Source: Bradyrhizobium sediminis (GTDB taxonomy: Bacteria; Pseudomonadota; Alphaproteobacteria; Rhizobiales; Xanthobacteraceae). From it: DNA of 64,000 nt. Position numbers and translations under genes: made by a program. Of the stretch, positions 36,076-43,441 are shown piece by piece. Under the pieces are notes generated by a model that ran no database searches, had not been told where the DNA came from, and saw nothing but the letters and a program-made list of their open reading frames with translations. How positions within the stretch are numbered: position 1 is the first letter of the stretch; the number at the start of each line of letters is the position of its first letter. The stretch spans positions 1,796,001 to 1,860,000 of the forward strand of contig NZ_CP076135.1 in NCBI RefSeq assembly GCF_018736105.1, read 5' to 3'.

Positions 36076-37155
36076 ATGTCCGCCAACGACGCGCTCCACA
36101 TCGCCGTGCTTGCCGGCGACGGTATCGGCCCTGAAGTGATGGCTCCGGCGCTGGAAGTGCTGCGCAAGATCGAGTCGAAGTCGGATCTCAAATTCCGCTT
36201 CACCGACGCGCCGGCCGGCGCCAACCATTATCGCGAGACCGGCAAGTCGATGCCGGACTCTACCGTGCGGCTGTGCGACGAGGCCGACGCCGTCCTGCTC
36301 GGCGCCTGCGGCCTGCCGTCGGTGCGCTACCCCGACAACACCGAGATAGCGCCGCAGATCGAGCTGCGCGTTCATTTCGATCTCTATGCCGGGGTGCGGC
36401 CGGCACGGCTCGTTCCCGGCGTGCCGAGCCCGATCGTCGGCGCGGATACGCGCGGCATCGATCTCATCGTGATCCGGGAATCCACCGAGGGGCTGTTCGC
36501 CTCGATGGGCAAGGGCGTCGTCACCGACAGCGAGGCGCGCGAGACGCTGGTGATCACGCGAAAAACCTCGGAGCGGCTGTTCGAGTTCTCCTTCCGCTTC
36601 GCCGAACGCCGCAAGGCGCGCGGCAAGCCCGGCGCACTGGCCTGCGTCGACAAGGCCAACGTGTTCAAGGCGTTCGCCTTCTTCCGCGGGATGTTCGACG
36701 AAGCCGCCAAGCGTCACCCCGGGGTCAAGGCCGATCGCATGTATGTCGACGCCTGCTCGGCGCTGCTGGTGAAGCGGCCCTGGGACTTCGACGTCATGGT
36801 GACGGAAAACATGTTCGGCGACATTCTCTCCGACCTGACCGCCGGCCTGATCGGTGGCATGGGCATGGCGCCGTCGGCCGACATCGGCGACCGCCACGCC
36901 GTGTTCCAGCCCTGCCACGGCACCGCGCCCGACATCATGGGGCAGGGCAAAGCCAACCCCACCGGGATGATCCTGTCCACCGCGATGATGCTGGACTGGC
37001 TCGCCGACAAGCACGGCATCGAGGCCGCCGCCGAGGCCGCTGAAAGCATCGAGCGCGCCGTCGACAAGGTCTATGCGGGAGGAATCAAGCCGATGGAATT
37101 CGGCGGCAGCAACGGCACCGCGGAAATCGCGAAGGCGGTGATCGAGGCGCTGTAG
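36076..37155 (+). CDS. beta-decarboxylating dehydrogenase (isopropylmalate/tartrate dehydrogenase family)
   Basis: 359 residues. AVLAGDGIGPEVM at the N-terminus, substrate-binding arginines in ELRVHFDLYAGVRPARL and VIRESTEGLF, CVDKANVFKAFAFF, metal-binding aspartates in DVMVTENMFGDILSDLTAGLIGGMGMAPSADIG (pieces), and FQPCHGTAPDIMGQGKANPTGMI. It oxidatively decarboxylates a 2-hydroxy acid with NAD. The ESTEG loop differs from housekeeping LeuB, and the catabolic neighbours argue for a tartrate or methyl-malate type substrate. Not certain. Confidence 0.85.
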   Translation: MSANDALHIAVLAGDGIGPEVMAPALEVLRKIESKSDLKFRFTDAPAGANHYRETGKSMPDSTVRLCDEADAVLLGACGLPSVRYPDNTEIAPQIELRVHFDLYAGVRPARLVPGVPSPIVGADTRGIDLIVIRESTEGLFASMGKGVVTDSEARETLVITRKTSERLFEFSFRFAERRKARGKPGALACVDKANVFKAFAFFRGMFDEAAKRHPGVKADRMYVDACSALLVKRPWDFDVMVTENMFGDILSDLTAGLIGGMGMAPSADIGDRHAVFQPCHGTAPDIMGQGKANPTGMILSTAMMLDWLADKHGIEAAAEAAESIERAVDKVYAGGIKPMEFGGSNGTAEIAKAVIEAL

Positions 37156-37243
37156 GCGGGGGCCCACATAGCCGGCAAACGATCCCGTGCCTGGAAAAGA
37201 AAAAAGATGAGTGAGGGGCGTCGCCTCGCCACAGCCCGTCTTC

Positions 37244-37333
37244 GCCCGGCTCGACCGGGCGATCCAGTACGCCGCGGCTTCTCGATTGAACATGACCGTC
37301 TCTGGAATGCTGGGTCGCCCGGTCGAGCCGGGC
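37244..37333. repeat. inverted repeat, Bradyrhizobium-type intergenic element
   Basis: GCCCGGCTCGACCGGGC (37244-37260) and its exact inverted complement GCCCGGTCGAGCCGGGC (37317-37333) enclose about 55 bp. This is a familiar dispersed element of these genomes. It begins the long non-coding stretch 37156-38010. Confidence 0.65.
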
Positions 37334-37499
37334 GATGACAACGGAGAGTGTGGTGCGCCATCGCCGGCAGGTTCACGCTCGAACACACAGCTTCACGATC
37401 TCGCGGCGCAAGGCGCCCGAGCTTTGCCATCGATTTCCTTACCCCCCATTTAGAGGGCGCAGGGAATGCCGGGCGCCCGATGCGCCCGATAGCCGCGCG

Positions 37500-37990
37500 T
37501 GCAATGGTAGTAGGTAGAACGCACACGCGTTAGTCAGGTCACACCGGAATCACCCGGCATTCCCCACGCAATGGTTTACGGCTTATACGTGATCTCCCCG
37601 GCGACCGGGCTTTCTTGCCACCGTCGCCCCTGAGAAGCTTGCTTCTCAAGAACTTGACACCAGCGTCGGGGTGTCAGGACCACACGACTTCGCCGTCCGC
37701 TTCAAGCGCCCTCGTCAGGAGCGCCATCCGCGTCCACCGCATCCCCTTCCGCGTCGTTGACGTTGCGCAACGCCCCTCTGTGGACGGGACGGGCGACTCT
37801 GTAAAAGTGATTTGCCCGACGGGTTAAGCGAAATCTTTTTCGCAAAGGGACTGGACACGCCGCAATCGCAAGGCGAACTGATTTGCCCGTCGGGTAGTCA
37901 CACAGCTGCAGCCGATCGCAGGATGGGTCGAGCGCTTCGCGAAACGCTTCGCGTCGTCAAGGGCCAGAAGGTGACATGCTGGTAACGAAG
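37500..37990. repeat. long dispersed intergenic repeat region
   Basis: The run containing GGTCACACCGGAATCACCCG, ACGGCTTATACGTGATCTCC, CTTGCCACCGTCGCCCC and the phrase GATTTGCCCGACGGGTTAAG (with GATTTGCCCGTCGGGTAG again at about 37880) is one I recognise as a long repeat found in many copies in Bradyrhizobium and Rhodopseudomonas genomes. Short frames within it (for example 37615-37827) are not genes. With the element at 37244 it accounts for most of the 855 bp between the two flanking genes. Confidence 0.6.
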
Positions 37991-38010
37991 CATGAGTGGA
38001 TGCCTCCAAC

Positions 38011-39120
38011 TCAAAACAGGTCTAATTGCAGTTGGTTTGGTGATCGTTGGATTAGCTTGGGGCGCGAGAGTCTCTTGGTCGTGTCCCTGATAAGTTGAAC
38101 AAACACTCCGGTGTCTAGGAAATAGTTCGGATACGCCTTACGAACTGCGTCCAGTGAGTCGACTGAAACAAGAACTGCCTCGGCTCCCGCAGTATTTTTT
38201 AGCTTCTTTTCGACCTCCAAGTACTTTTGATTGGCAATCGTAGATTCGCTAAATTTGAAAGTGGTCACCTGGATGGACATCTGGGCAGGATTCATCTCCA
38301 GCAAGAAGTAATGATTATCGCTTCGCCCATGCTGAGGGTTAGAAAGAAATCTCATTGCATGGCCATAAGCCTGCAGCCGCTTCTCCAAGTCCAAGCTTCT
38401 TGCGAAATCGCGAAGTTCAGCGATCAAATCGCGATAACGAACGGGCGTTCCAGGCACGGGAGCTGTTCCTTCGCGAAATGCGAAGGCGCTGCTTGCAAGT
38501 GCAAAAAATCTTAGCCAGTCTCTTTCGCCTTGGCTGGATTTGAGTGCTTGCTGTTGAAGGGTTCCAACCGTCTCCACGGCGGTCGCCCACGCATGTTGGA
38601 GCTGCGACCGAATCTGGATTTCAATCTTTAACGTATTGTAATCGGTCTTTCTGTCGGAGAAATACTTATAGACAAGGTGTGTTCCTCGGTAACCAGATTC
38701 TTTCGGGGATGCGATATAATCATCATTCGCTGCTAGTTCGTGCTTTATTTCGCTTGAGGCATAGGCTTCGCAGAGTTGTTTGACGCTTGCTGCTGAGCGC
38801 ATAATTGCCCGGCATCCGCCTATATCCTGCATCTGCGATAGGGTCATTGTTTTGAAGCGCGACAATTTTGCTTCTATAGAAGATAGGCGCTTGATCCGCT
38901 GTGCTGTTATTATGCCCCTGTCGATCAGCTTGCCTCGCCGCTTGAGTCCTACGTGAAACGTATTCAATGGGAAGTTATGAGAAGATCTCCAATTGTTCAC
39001 GATGTCGAGGGCGTCTAGATACGCCAAGTGGTCGTCGAAGCTTCCGCTAGAGTAATCAGCGATTACCGAGCCAGCATCGTTGACCCAGCGTTTTGGATAT
39101 TCAGGCGTAGCCCAGACCAT
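38011..39120 (-). CDS. stand-alone RelA/SpoT synthetase-domain protein with unknown C-terminal domain
   Basis: 369 residues. The synthetase core spans about 60-190 with every catalytic landmark: R75, K77 and K85 in RIKRLSSIEAKL, D99 in MQDIGGCRAIM, Y144 and H148 in GYRGTHLVYKY, E167 in IEIQIRSQLQHAWATAVE. The HD hydrolase, TGS and ACT domains of long RelA/SpoT enzymes are absent. A C-terminal part (about 200-369) is not recognised. It may be a small alarmone synthetase, or a toxin-like enzyme of the toxSAS kind that modifies nucleotides or tRNA. The gene is visibly more AT-rich than all neighbours and follows a long repeat region, signs of acquisition. ATG 39120 has TAGG about eight bases upstream. 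Confidence 0.8.
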   Translation of the reverse strand: MVWATPEYPKRWVNDAGSVIADYSSGSFDDHLAYLDALDIVNNWRSSHNFPLNTFHVGLKRRGKLIDRGIITAQRIKRLSSIEAKLSRFKTMTLSQMQDIGGCRAIMRSAASVKQLCEAYASSEIKHELAANDDYIASPKESGYRGTHLVYKYFSDRKTDYNTLKIEIQIRSQLQHAWATAVETVGTLQQQALKSSQGERDWLRFFALASSAFAFREGTAPVPGTPVRYRDLIAELRDFARSLDLEKRLQAYGHAMRFLSNPQHGRSDNHYFLLEMNPAQMSIQVTTFKFSESTIANQKYLEVEKKLKNTAGAEAVLVSVDSLDAVRKAYPNYFLDTGVFVQLIRDTTKRLSRPKLIQRSPNQLQLDLF

Positions 39121-39278
39121 AATGGCCTACTTGTTGGAGGTGTGCTTATTCTGTCGCTATCAGGGAAATGAAGCTCTAAATTGTACGGTCTGCAAGGATT
39201 ATCGACTTAAGCAGCGTATGGGTATCACCCACCGATCAAGCAGTTTTGTTGACATGCTGGCCCGCAGCACAGCGCCCG

Positions 39279-40100
39279 CTACCTTCCCTTGAACTGCGGC
39301 TTGCGCTTCTCCATGAACGCCTGCCTTCCTTCGCGGAAATCTTCCGAGTCCATGCAGGCGTTGCCGATCTTCTTGATCGCGTTCATGTCGCGCTTGCTTT
39401 CGTCTTTCAAGACCTGCGCGATGGTGATCTTGGCGGCCTGAATGGCGAGCGGGGCGTTGGCCGAGATGGTGCGGGCGATCTCCAGCGTCGCGTCCCACAG
39501 CTCGATGTCCGATATCACGCGGTCGACCAGCCCGATCCGCAGCGCCTCTGCGGAATCGATCCGCATCCCCGTATACATCAACAGCCGCGCCCAGGACGGG
39601 CCGACCAGCGACACCAGATGCTTCAGGCCGTCATAGCCATAGGCGATGCCGAGCCTGGCGGCGGGAATGCCGAACTGGCTGTAGTCGGAAGCGATGCGGA
39701 TATCGGCGAGCATCGCCACCTGCATGCCGCCGCCGAGGCAGAAGCCGCGGATGCAGGCGATCGTCGGCTTCGGATAATCCGCCAGCAGCGCGCGCTGCGC
39801 GGCGCTCTTCTTGGCATATTCTTCCCCTGCCTCGGCGTTGTGGCGGGTCTTCTCGAACTGGCTGATATCGGCGCCGGAGACGAACGCCTTGTCGCCGGCG
39901 CCGACCATGATCACCACGCGCACCTCGGGATCGTCGCGCAATTCGACCAGCGCGTGGCCGAGCCCTTCCCACATGTCGAGCGACATGGCGTTGCGCTTTT
40001 CCGGATTGTTGAAGGTGATGACGCCGACGCCGTCGCTGACGCTCTGCAGGATCTTGCCGTCGGCAAAGGATTTTTCTGTTGTCTTGGGGGCGTCCAGCAT
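39279..40100 (-). CDS. enoyl-CoA hydratase/isomerase (crotonase) family protein
   Basis: 273 residues. Oxyanion-hole segments FVSGADISQF and CIRGFCLGGGMQVAM are intact, so acyl-CoA binding is likely. The two glutamates of classical hydratases are missing: the PE of PEILIG-type motifs reads PAARLG, and the second site in SWARLLMYTG carries leucine. It may thus be an isomerase, decarboxylase, hydrolase or lyase of the crotonase fold rather than a hydratase. The stop codon is about 160 bp from the RelA/SpoT gene. Confidence 0.85.
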   Translation of the reverse strand: MLDAPKTTEKSFADGKILQSVSDGVGVITFNNPEKRNAMSLDMWEGLGHALVELRDDPEVRVVIMVGAGDKAFVSGADISQFEKTRHNAEAGEEYAKKSAAQRALLADYPKPTIACIRGFCLGGGMQVAMLADIRIASDYSQFGIPAARLGIAYGYDGLKHLVSLVGPSWARLLMYTGMRIDSAEALRIGLVDRVISDIELWDATLEIARTISANAPLAIQAAKITIAQVLKDESKRDMNAIKKIGNACMDSEDFREGRQAFMEKRKPQFKGR

Positions 40101-40525
40101 CGGTGCGCTTTCGTGAAGTATCGAGGTGGTCCGGCCTCAGGACGTGAGGAAAGGGCCGGTCGTCGCCCGCGTGGAAGCCGGACGCGCCGGTAATTTAGCC
40201 GAGCATTCGGCCGCAGTGTCTCTCCCCGGCCGGACCGGGGAGAGCGGCTCCAGCGCGCAATCGTCAGAGCGCAATCATCGTCAGCTTGTCACGCTTCGCC
40301 GGATCGGCAATCGGCTTGCTCGAGGCTGCGGCCCGCAACAGCGCCGCTTGCCATGGCGTCGGGCTCGTCCTGTCGCGCCCGGACCCGCATGCGGCCTGGC
40401 GCGTCGATGGTTTGCCGGCCGATCCGCTTGCGCCGATCGAACGTATCCGCAGTGCTGCGAATCGAAAGCTCGCGCTGCAAACCCCAGGGAGAACTCCAAG
40501 GGAACCCCGAGGGGTCGCAACGGCT
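40101..40525. other. 425-bp intergenic stretch
   Basis: No convincing gene: frames on both strands lack ribosome binding sites and motifs. It contains the hairpin at 40221-40243 and presumably the promoter of the crotonase gene. Confidence 0.4.
40221..40243. terminator. GC-rich hairpin without T-tract
   Basis: TCTCCCCGG and CCGGGGAGA form a perfect 9-bp stem with loop CCGGA. It lies between two leftward genes and could end transcription of the XRE gene. No run of T follows on either strand. Confidence 0.4.
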
Positions 40526-40921
40526 CTAGTCTTCGTTCGCGGCGATCGATTCCATCAAGGACACCAGCTGACGCTGCACGGTCTGGTCCTTGATCTTGCT
40601 GTAAGCCCGGAGCAACCGGAGGCTGAACGCGCTGTCGAGGAACAGCAGGCTTTCGACCTCCCGCGCCTTGCCGTCGCCGTCATAGAAGAAGGTGACGGGG
40701 ACATCGAGCGCAGTGGCGATGGCTTGAAGACGGGCGGCGCCGACACGATTGACGCCCTTCTCGTACTTCTGCACCTGTTGGAAGCTGACGCCGAGTTTGT
40801 CGCCAAGTTCCGCCTGCGAGATCTTCTGCTCAACGCGCCGCAGCCGGATTCGTTTGCCCAATTCGATGTCGGGTTTTCCAGCACTGCGCTGCTTCATTTT
40901 CTTCGCTGCTGATTTCATCAT
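40526..40921 (-). CDS. XRE-family transcriptional regulator
   Basis: 131 residues. After a basic N-terminus, a Cro/C1-type helix-turn-helix occupies about 20-75 (LGKRIRLRRVEQKISQAELGDKLGVSFQQVQKYEKGVNRVGAARLQAIA in pieces). A short helical tail (LLRAYSKIKDQTVQRQLVSLMESI) follows. Small XRE proteins of this exact plan are numerous in Bradyrhizobium, and several control motility or stress traits. No adjacent toxin gene: its upstream neighbour, 7 bp away, is a LysR regulator read in the same direction. Confidence 0.85.
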   Translation of the reverse strand: MMKSAAKKMKQRSAGKPDIELGKRIRLRRVEQKISQAELGDKLGVSFQQVQKYEKGVNRVGAARLQAIATALDVPVTFFYDGDGKAREVESLLFLDSAFSLRLLRAYSKIKDQTVQRQLVSLMESIAANED

Positions 40922-40928
40922 CCTGCCT

Positions 40929-41978
40929 TTACCGTCCTTCGTCGGTCGAGAAGCCCCCGAATAAATGGGTCAGGGATTCACCCTTGTATACCGCGTTGAA
41001 TTCGCATGGATGGACGAACTCGTCCTTGAACCACGGGAATCTCACGGGATTGAAAGCCTCCACCAGCCAGTCGATCATCCGCCGCACCCGGGGGATGCGG
41101 CCGCTGCCGGGATGGTAGGAGAGCCAGATGTCGAACGGCTGGCGCAACGGAATCTCGAGCGGCACGATCTTGCCGCCGAGTGCGTAGCCGTAGGTCGGAA
41201 ACACGCCGATCCCCGCGCCGTTGGCGACGGCCCAGTAGTGGGCGCTGCTGACGTTGGTTTTCATCACCAGCAAGTCCCGCTGCGAATAGCCGGGAAACCA
41301 GCTTTCGAACGTCTCCTTGGCGGCGATCTCATCGGCGACCTGCATCACCAGCCGGTGCTTGACCAGCTCTTCCGTGGTCTTCGGCGCGCCGAATCTCTCG
41401 ATGTATTTCTCGCCGGCAAAGAACATCAGGTGCATGCGGCCGAGCCGGACCAGCTTGACGTCGAGCGCGGCCGGCCGCGACAAATGGATCGCAATGTCGG
41501 CCTCATGCCGCGACACGTCGGCGGATCGCATCGCGCAGTGCAGATCGACCCGGATGTTCGGGAACGATTGCTGGAATTCGACCAGGCGCGGGGCCAGCCA
41601 GAAGGTGCCGAGTCCCTCGGTGACGGCAACGCGGACTTCGCCCGACAGTGTATTGGTGACGGAATTGCCGGCGCGCAGCAGGTCGAACGACGCGGCCTCC
41701 ATGCGTTCCACCGCGGAGACGACCAGCGAGCCTTCGTCGGTCAGCCTTGTGCCGTGAACGTCGCGCGTGAACAGGGTGGCGCCGACCTGGCGCTCGAAAT
41801 CGTCGATGCGCCGGCGCACGACGTTGATGGACAGGTCGAGCCGCTCGGCCGCGGACCTGAAGCTGCCGCAGCGGACCACCTCCAGGAAAACCCTGGCGGC
41901 GTCCCAGTCGGTGAGACTGCCTATCGCGACCTTTTGGCGTTCCTCCTGCGGAACGCCCCTTTCCACGACCAGACGCAT
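40929..41978 (-). CDS. LysR-family transcriptional regulator
   Basis: 349 residues from ATG 41978, preceded by AAAGGACG; the frame is open to 42029 without a better start. N-terminal winged helix DWDAARVFLEVVRCGSFRSAAERLDLSINVVRRRIDDFERQVG (pieces), then the periplasmic-binding-like effector domain (VRVAVTEGLGTFWLAPRL, DLHCAMRSADVSRHEADIAIHL). Unusually long by about 40 residues, at both ends. Divergent from the truncated cysteine-hydrolase gene, which may have been its original target. Confidence 0.9.
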   Translation of the reverse strand: MRLVVERGVPQEERQKVAIGSLTDWDAARVFLEVVRCGSFRSAAERLDLSINVVRRRIDDFERQVGATLFTRDVHGTRLTDEGSLVVSAVERMEAASFDLLRAGNSVTNTLSGEVRVAVTEGLGTFWLAPRLVEFQQSFPNIRVDLHCAMRSADVSRHEADIAIHLSRPAALDVKLVRLGRMHLMFFAGEKYIERFGAPKTTEELVKHRLVMQVADEIAAKETFESWFPGYSQRDLLVMKTNVSSAHYWAVANGAGIGVFPTYGYALGGKIVPLEIPLRQPFDIWLSYHPGSGRIPRVRRMIDWLVEAFNPVRFPWFKDEFVHPCEFNAVYKGESLTHLFGGFSTDEGR

Positions 41979-42071
41979 ACATCGTCCTTTCTGCGCGCTA
42001 AACTTGGCAGAATATGCCCGAAAGTACAACCACTGCGGGTTTCAGTCTCCGGATTCCGACGCCTATGCTTA

Positions 42072-42114
42072 CCCCGCAGGCCCCCCTCCGGACCCCGCAG
42101 GCCCCCCCTCCGGA
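42072..42114. repeat. tandem duplication of a C-rich 21-bp unit
   Basis: CCCCGCAGGCCCCCCTCCGG occurs at 42072 and again from 42093 with one extra C. It lies in the divergent space between the LysR gene and the hydrolase remnant, where it alters promoter spacing. Confidence 0.7.
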
Positions 42115-42163
42115 ACCCCCTGATACCGTCAGGCTGGCGTTCGGACCTGAAAAGGGGCCCCAA

Positions 42164-42466
42164 ATGACGTCAGCGGTCAGCCTGCGGACCTTAGCCAACT
42201 GCTCCAGCGCCCCAATCGTCGTCTTTGTGGATATGCTGCAGGAGTACCTGGCGAAGCCGCGGCGGCTGGCCTTCCACCACAACCACGAGGTTACTTTTCT
42301 GTGGGCCGCGTCGGCCGGCCATGCTCTCGACGACATGTCGGCGGATGACGTCCATCGGGCCGTATCGCGAATATCGGGACTTTATGGAGAGGTGTATGAA
42401 ACGACCGACTGGATCGCCTCCGCTCTACCTCGCAAGCTCGGTTACGGAAAGAACGCTGGTGGCTAA
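42164..42466 (+). pseudogene. internally deleted isochorismatase-like cysteine hydrolase
   Basis: The frame encodes 100 residues where the family normally has about 200. The first 36 (…SSAPIVVFVDMLQEYLAKPR) match the N-terminus with the catalytic aspartate (D23). The remainder (AFHHNHEVTFLWAASAGHAL, then VHRAVSRISGLYGEVYETTDWI) matches the C-terminal strand and helix (AF-x-R-G-H-x-V-x-D-A-S-A-S-H-A-like). The middle, with the catalytic lysine and cysteine, is absent, yet the frame is kept. I read this as an in-frame deletion that removed activity. The comparison is from memory of the family and was not aligned. Confidence 0.55.
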
Positions 42467-42728
42467 TTCGGAAGAACGACTGCATTCGATTCTTGCAACG
42501 CTGGAGCAGTGCCGGGCGGCGCTGGTCAAGGGCGGCCGTCCGGAGACGGCCAAGCTGGTGTCGCTGGCGATTCTCGACCTCCGGATCGACCTCAGCAAGA
42601 TTCCGGATTCGGATCTGAAAGCCCTGTGCGATGCGATGACGCCGGATGACGACGCGGCGGAACGGTCGAACGATCCGAAATCGACCGCCGGCCAGCGCCG
42701 GCGGGCCGTGCTGAAGCTGGTGAAATAG
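42459..42728 (+). CDS. small helical protein of unknown function
   Basis: 89 residues from GTG 42459, with GGAAAG seven bases upstream and the start overlapping the end of the preceding remnant. An ATG at 42396 is also in frame but would overlap the remnant by 71 bp. The sequence (ANSEERLHSILATLEQCRAALV, then TAKLVSLAILDLRIDLSKIPDSDLKALCDAM) is amphipathic helical with a basic C-terminal RRRAVLKLVK. No motif recognised and no membrane segment. Conserved-looking small proteins of this kind occur in Bradyrhizobium. Confidence 0.55.
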   Translation: MANSEERLHSILATLEQCRAALVKGGRPETAKLVSLAILDLRIDLSKIPDSDLKALCDAMTPDDDAAERSNDPKSTAGQRRRAVLKLVK

Positions 42729-42841
42729 CCGCGCGCTTTCGAAGCCTCACCCGGATTTTTCGACGCTGCGCCCGGGACGGCGTTGTCTTCGGCATTTGCC
42801 GCGACAAAAATAATCTTGCCTGATGGCGCGGTGGCTGCAAT

Positions 42842-42885
42842 CTGATCCCCACCTCGAGGAGCACTGATCCTCACCTCGAGGAGCA
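42842..42885 (+). repeat. tandem duplication of a 22-bp unit carrying a ribosome-binding-like sequence
   Basis: Two adjacent copies, differing at one base, each contain CACCTCGAGGAGCA. The second copy ends 13 bp before the DUF3830 start codon and supplies its GAGGAG; the first duplicates it 22 bp upstream. Confidence 0.8.
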
Positions 42886-42898
42886 GGAAAGCCATCCC

Positions 42899-43312
42899 AT
42901 GAGCCAACTCATTGTCCGCGCCGGCGACTTCACGTTCGACGCGCGTTTCGAGGAACAACTGGCGCCGAAGACCTGCGCCGCGTTCCGCCGCGCGATGCCG
43001 TTCGAAAGCCGGATGGTGCATGTGCGCTGGAGCGGCGAGGCGGTGTGGCTTCCGCTCGGCGATCTCGACTTCGGCGTCGGCTATGAAAACCACACCAGCT
43101 ATCCCGCGCCGGGCCAGATCATCCTCTATCCCGGCGGCATCAGCGAGACCGAGATCCTGCTGGCCTATGGCGGGGTGCACTTCGCCAGCAAGATGGGTCA
43201 GCTCGCCGGCAACCATTTCATCACCCTGACCTCGGGGCTCGACCGGCTGCCGGAGCTCGGCAAGACCGTGCTGTGGAAGGGCGCGCAGAAGGTCCGGTTC
43301 GAGGCGGCTTGA
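42899..43312 (+). CDS. DUF3830 family protein (cyclophilin-like fold)
   Basis: 137 residues. The DUF3830 pattern is clear: LAPKTCAAFRRAMPF, HVRWSGEAVWLPLG, GYENHTSYPAPGQIILYPGGISETEILLAYG and GQLAGNHFITLTSGLDRLPELG. Members have a cyclophilin-like barrel, and their genes often sit beside amidohydrolases or transporters for small nitrogen compounds. Biochemical role unknown. Followed without gap by a 42-codon ORF and an M20 hydrolase. Confidence 0.85.
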   Translation: MSQLIVRAGDFTFDARFEEQLAPKTCAAFRRAMPFESRMVHVRWSGEAVWLPLGDLDFGVGYENHTSYPAPGQIILYPGGISETEILLAYGGVHFASKMGQLAGNHFITLTSGLDRLPELGKTVLWKGAQKVRFEAA

Positions 43313-43441
43313 ATGGCTGACGCCTCCTATCCCCGCGATCCCGCCTCGGAAGCCTTTTTGTCCGATGTGCTCGGCGCGCAGCCCTGGCTGGGACGGCGCC
43401 ACGCCGATATCGAATCGATGTTCGAATACGGATCGCCGTGA
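43313..43441 (+). CDS. 42-residue ORF coupled between DUF3830 and M20 hydrolase genes
   Basis: The ATG immediately follows the DUF3830 stop (TGA ATG), and the TGA shares bases with the next ATG (ATGA). The product starts MADASYPRDPASEAFLSD and ends SMFEYGSP. Such exact packing on both sides suggests a translated gene or the remnant of one. No known domain, membrane segment or signal peptide. It could be the shortened N-terminus of a lost enzyme of this operon. Confidence 0.45.
   Translation: MADASYPRDPASEAFLSDVLGAQPWLGRRHADIESMFEYGSP

Noticed and set aside
33658..37386. A 1242-codon minus-strand open frame
   Set aside because: It runs antisense to three genes with clear motifs (ATPase, alcohol dehydrogenase, beta-decarboxylating dehydrogenase); a GC-rich codon-position artefact.
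37615..37827. Short ORFs within the 37.2-38.0 kb stretch
   Set aside because: They lie inside a dispersed non-coding repeat that yields spurious ORFs in many related genomes.
39122..39292. Plus-strand ORF of 56 codons with two CxxC pairs (C8, C11, C21, C24), zinc-ribbon-like, divergent from the RelA/SpoT gene
   Set aside because: No ribosome binding site, starts two bases from the divergent start codon and runs into the crotonase gene; too weak to call, though a remnant is conceivable.
42072..42114. Tandem C-rich repeat considered as part of a CRISPR-like array
   Set aside because: Only two directly adjacent copies and no spacers; simple duplication.
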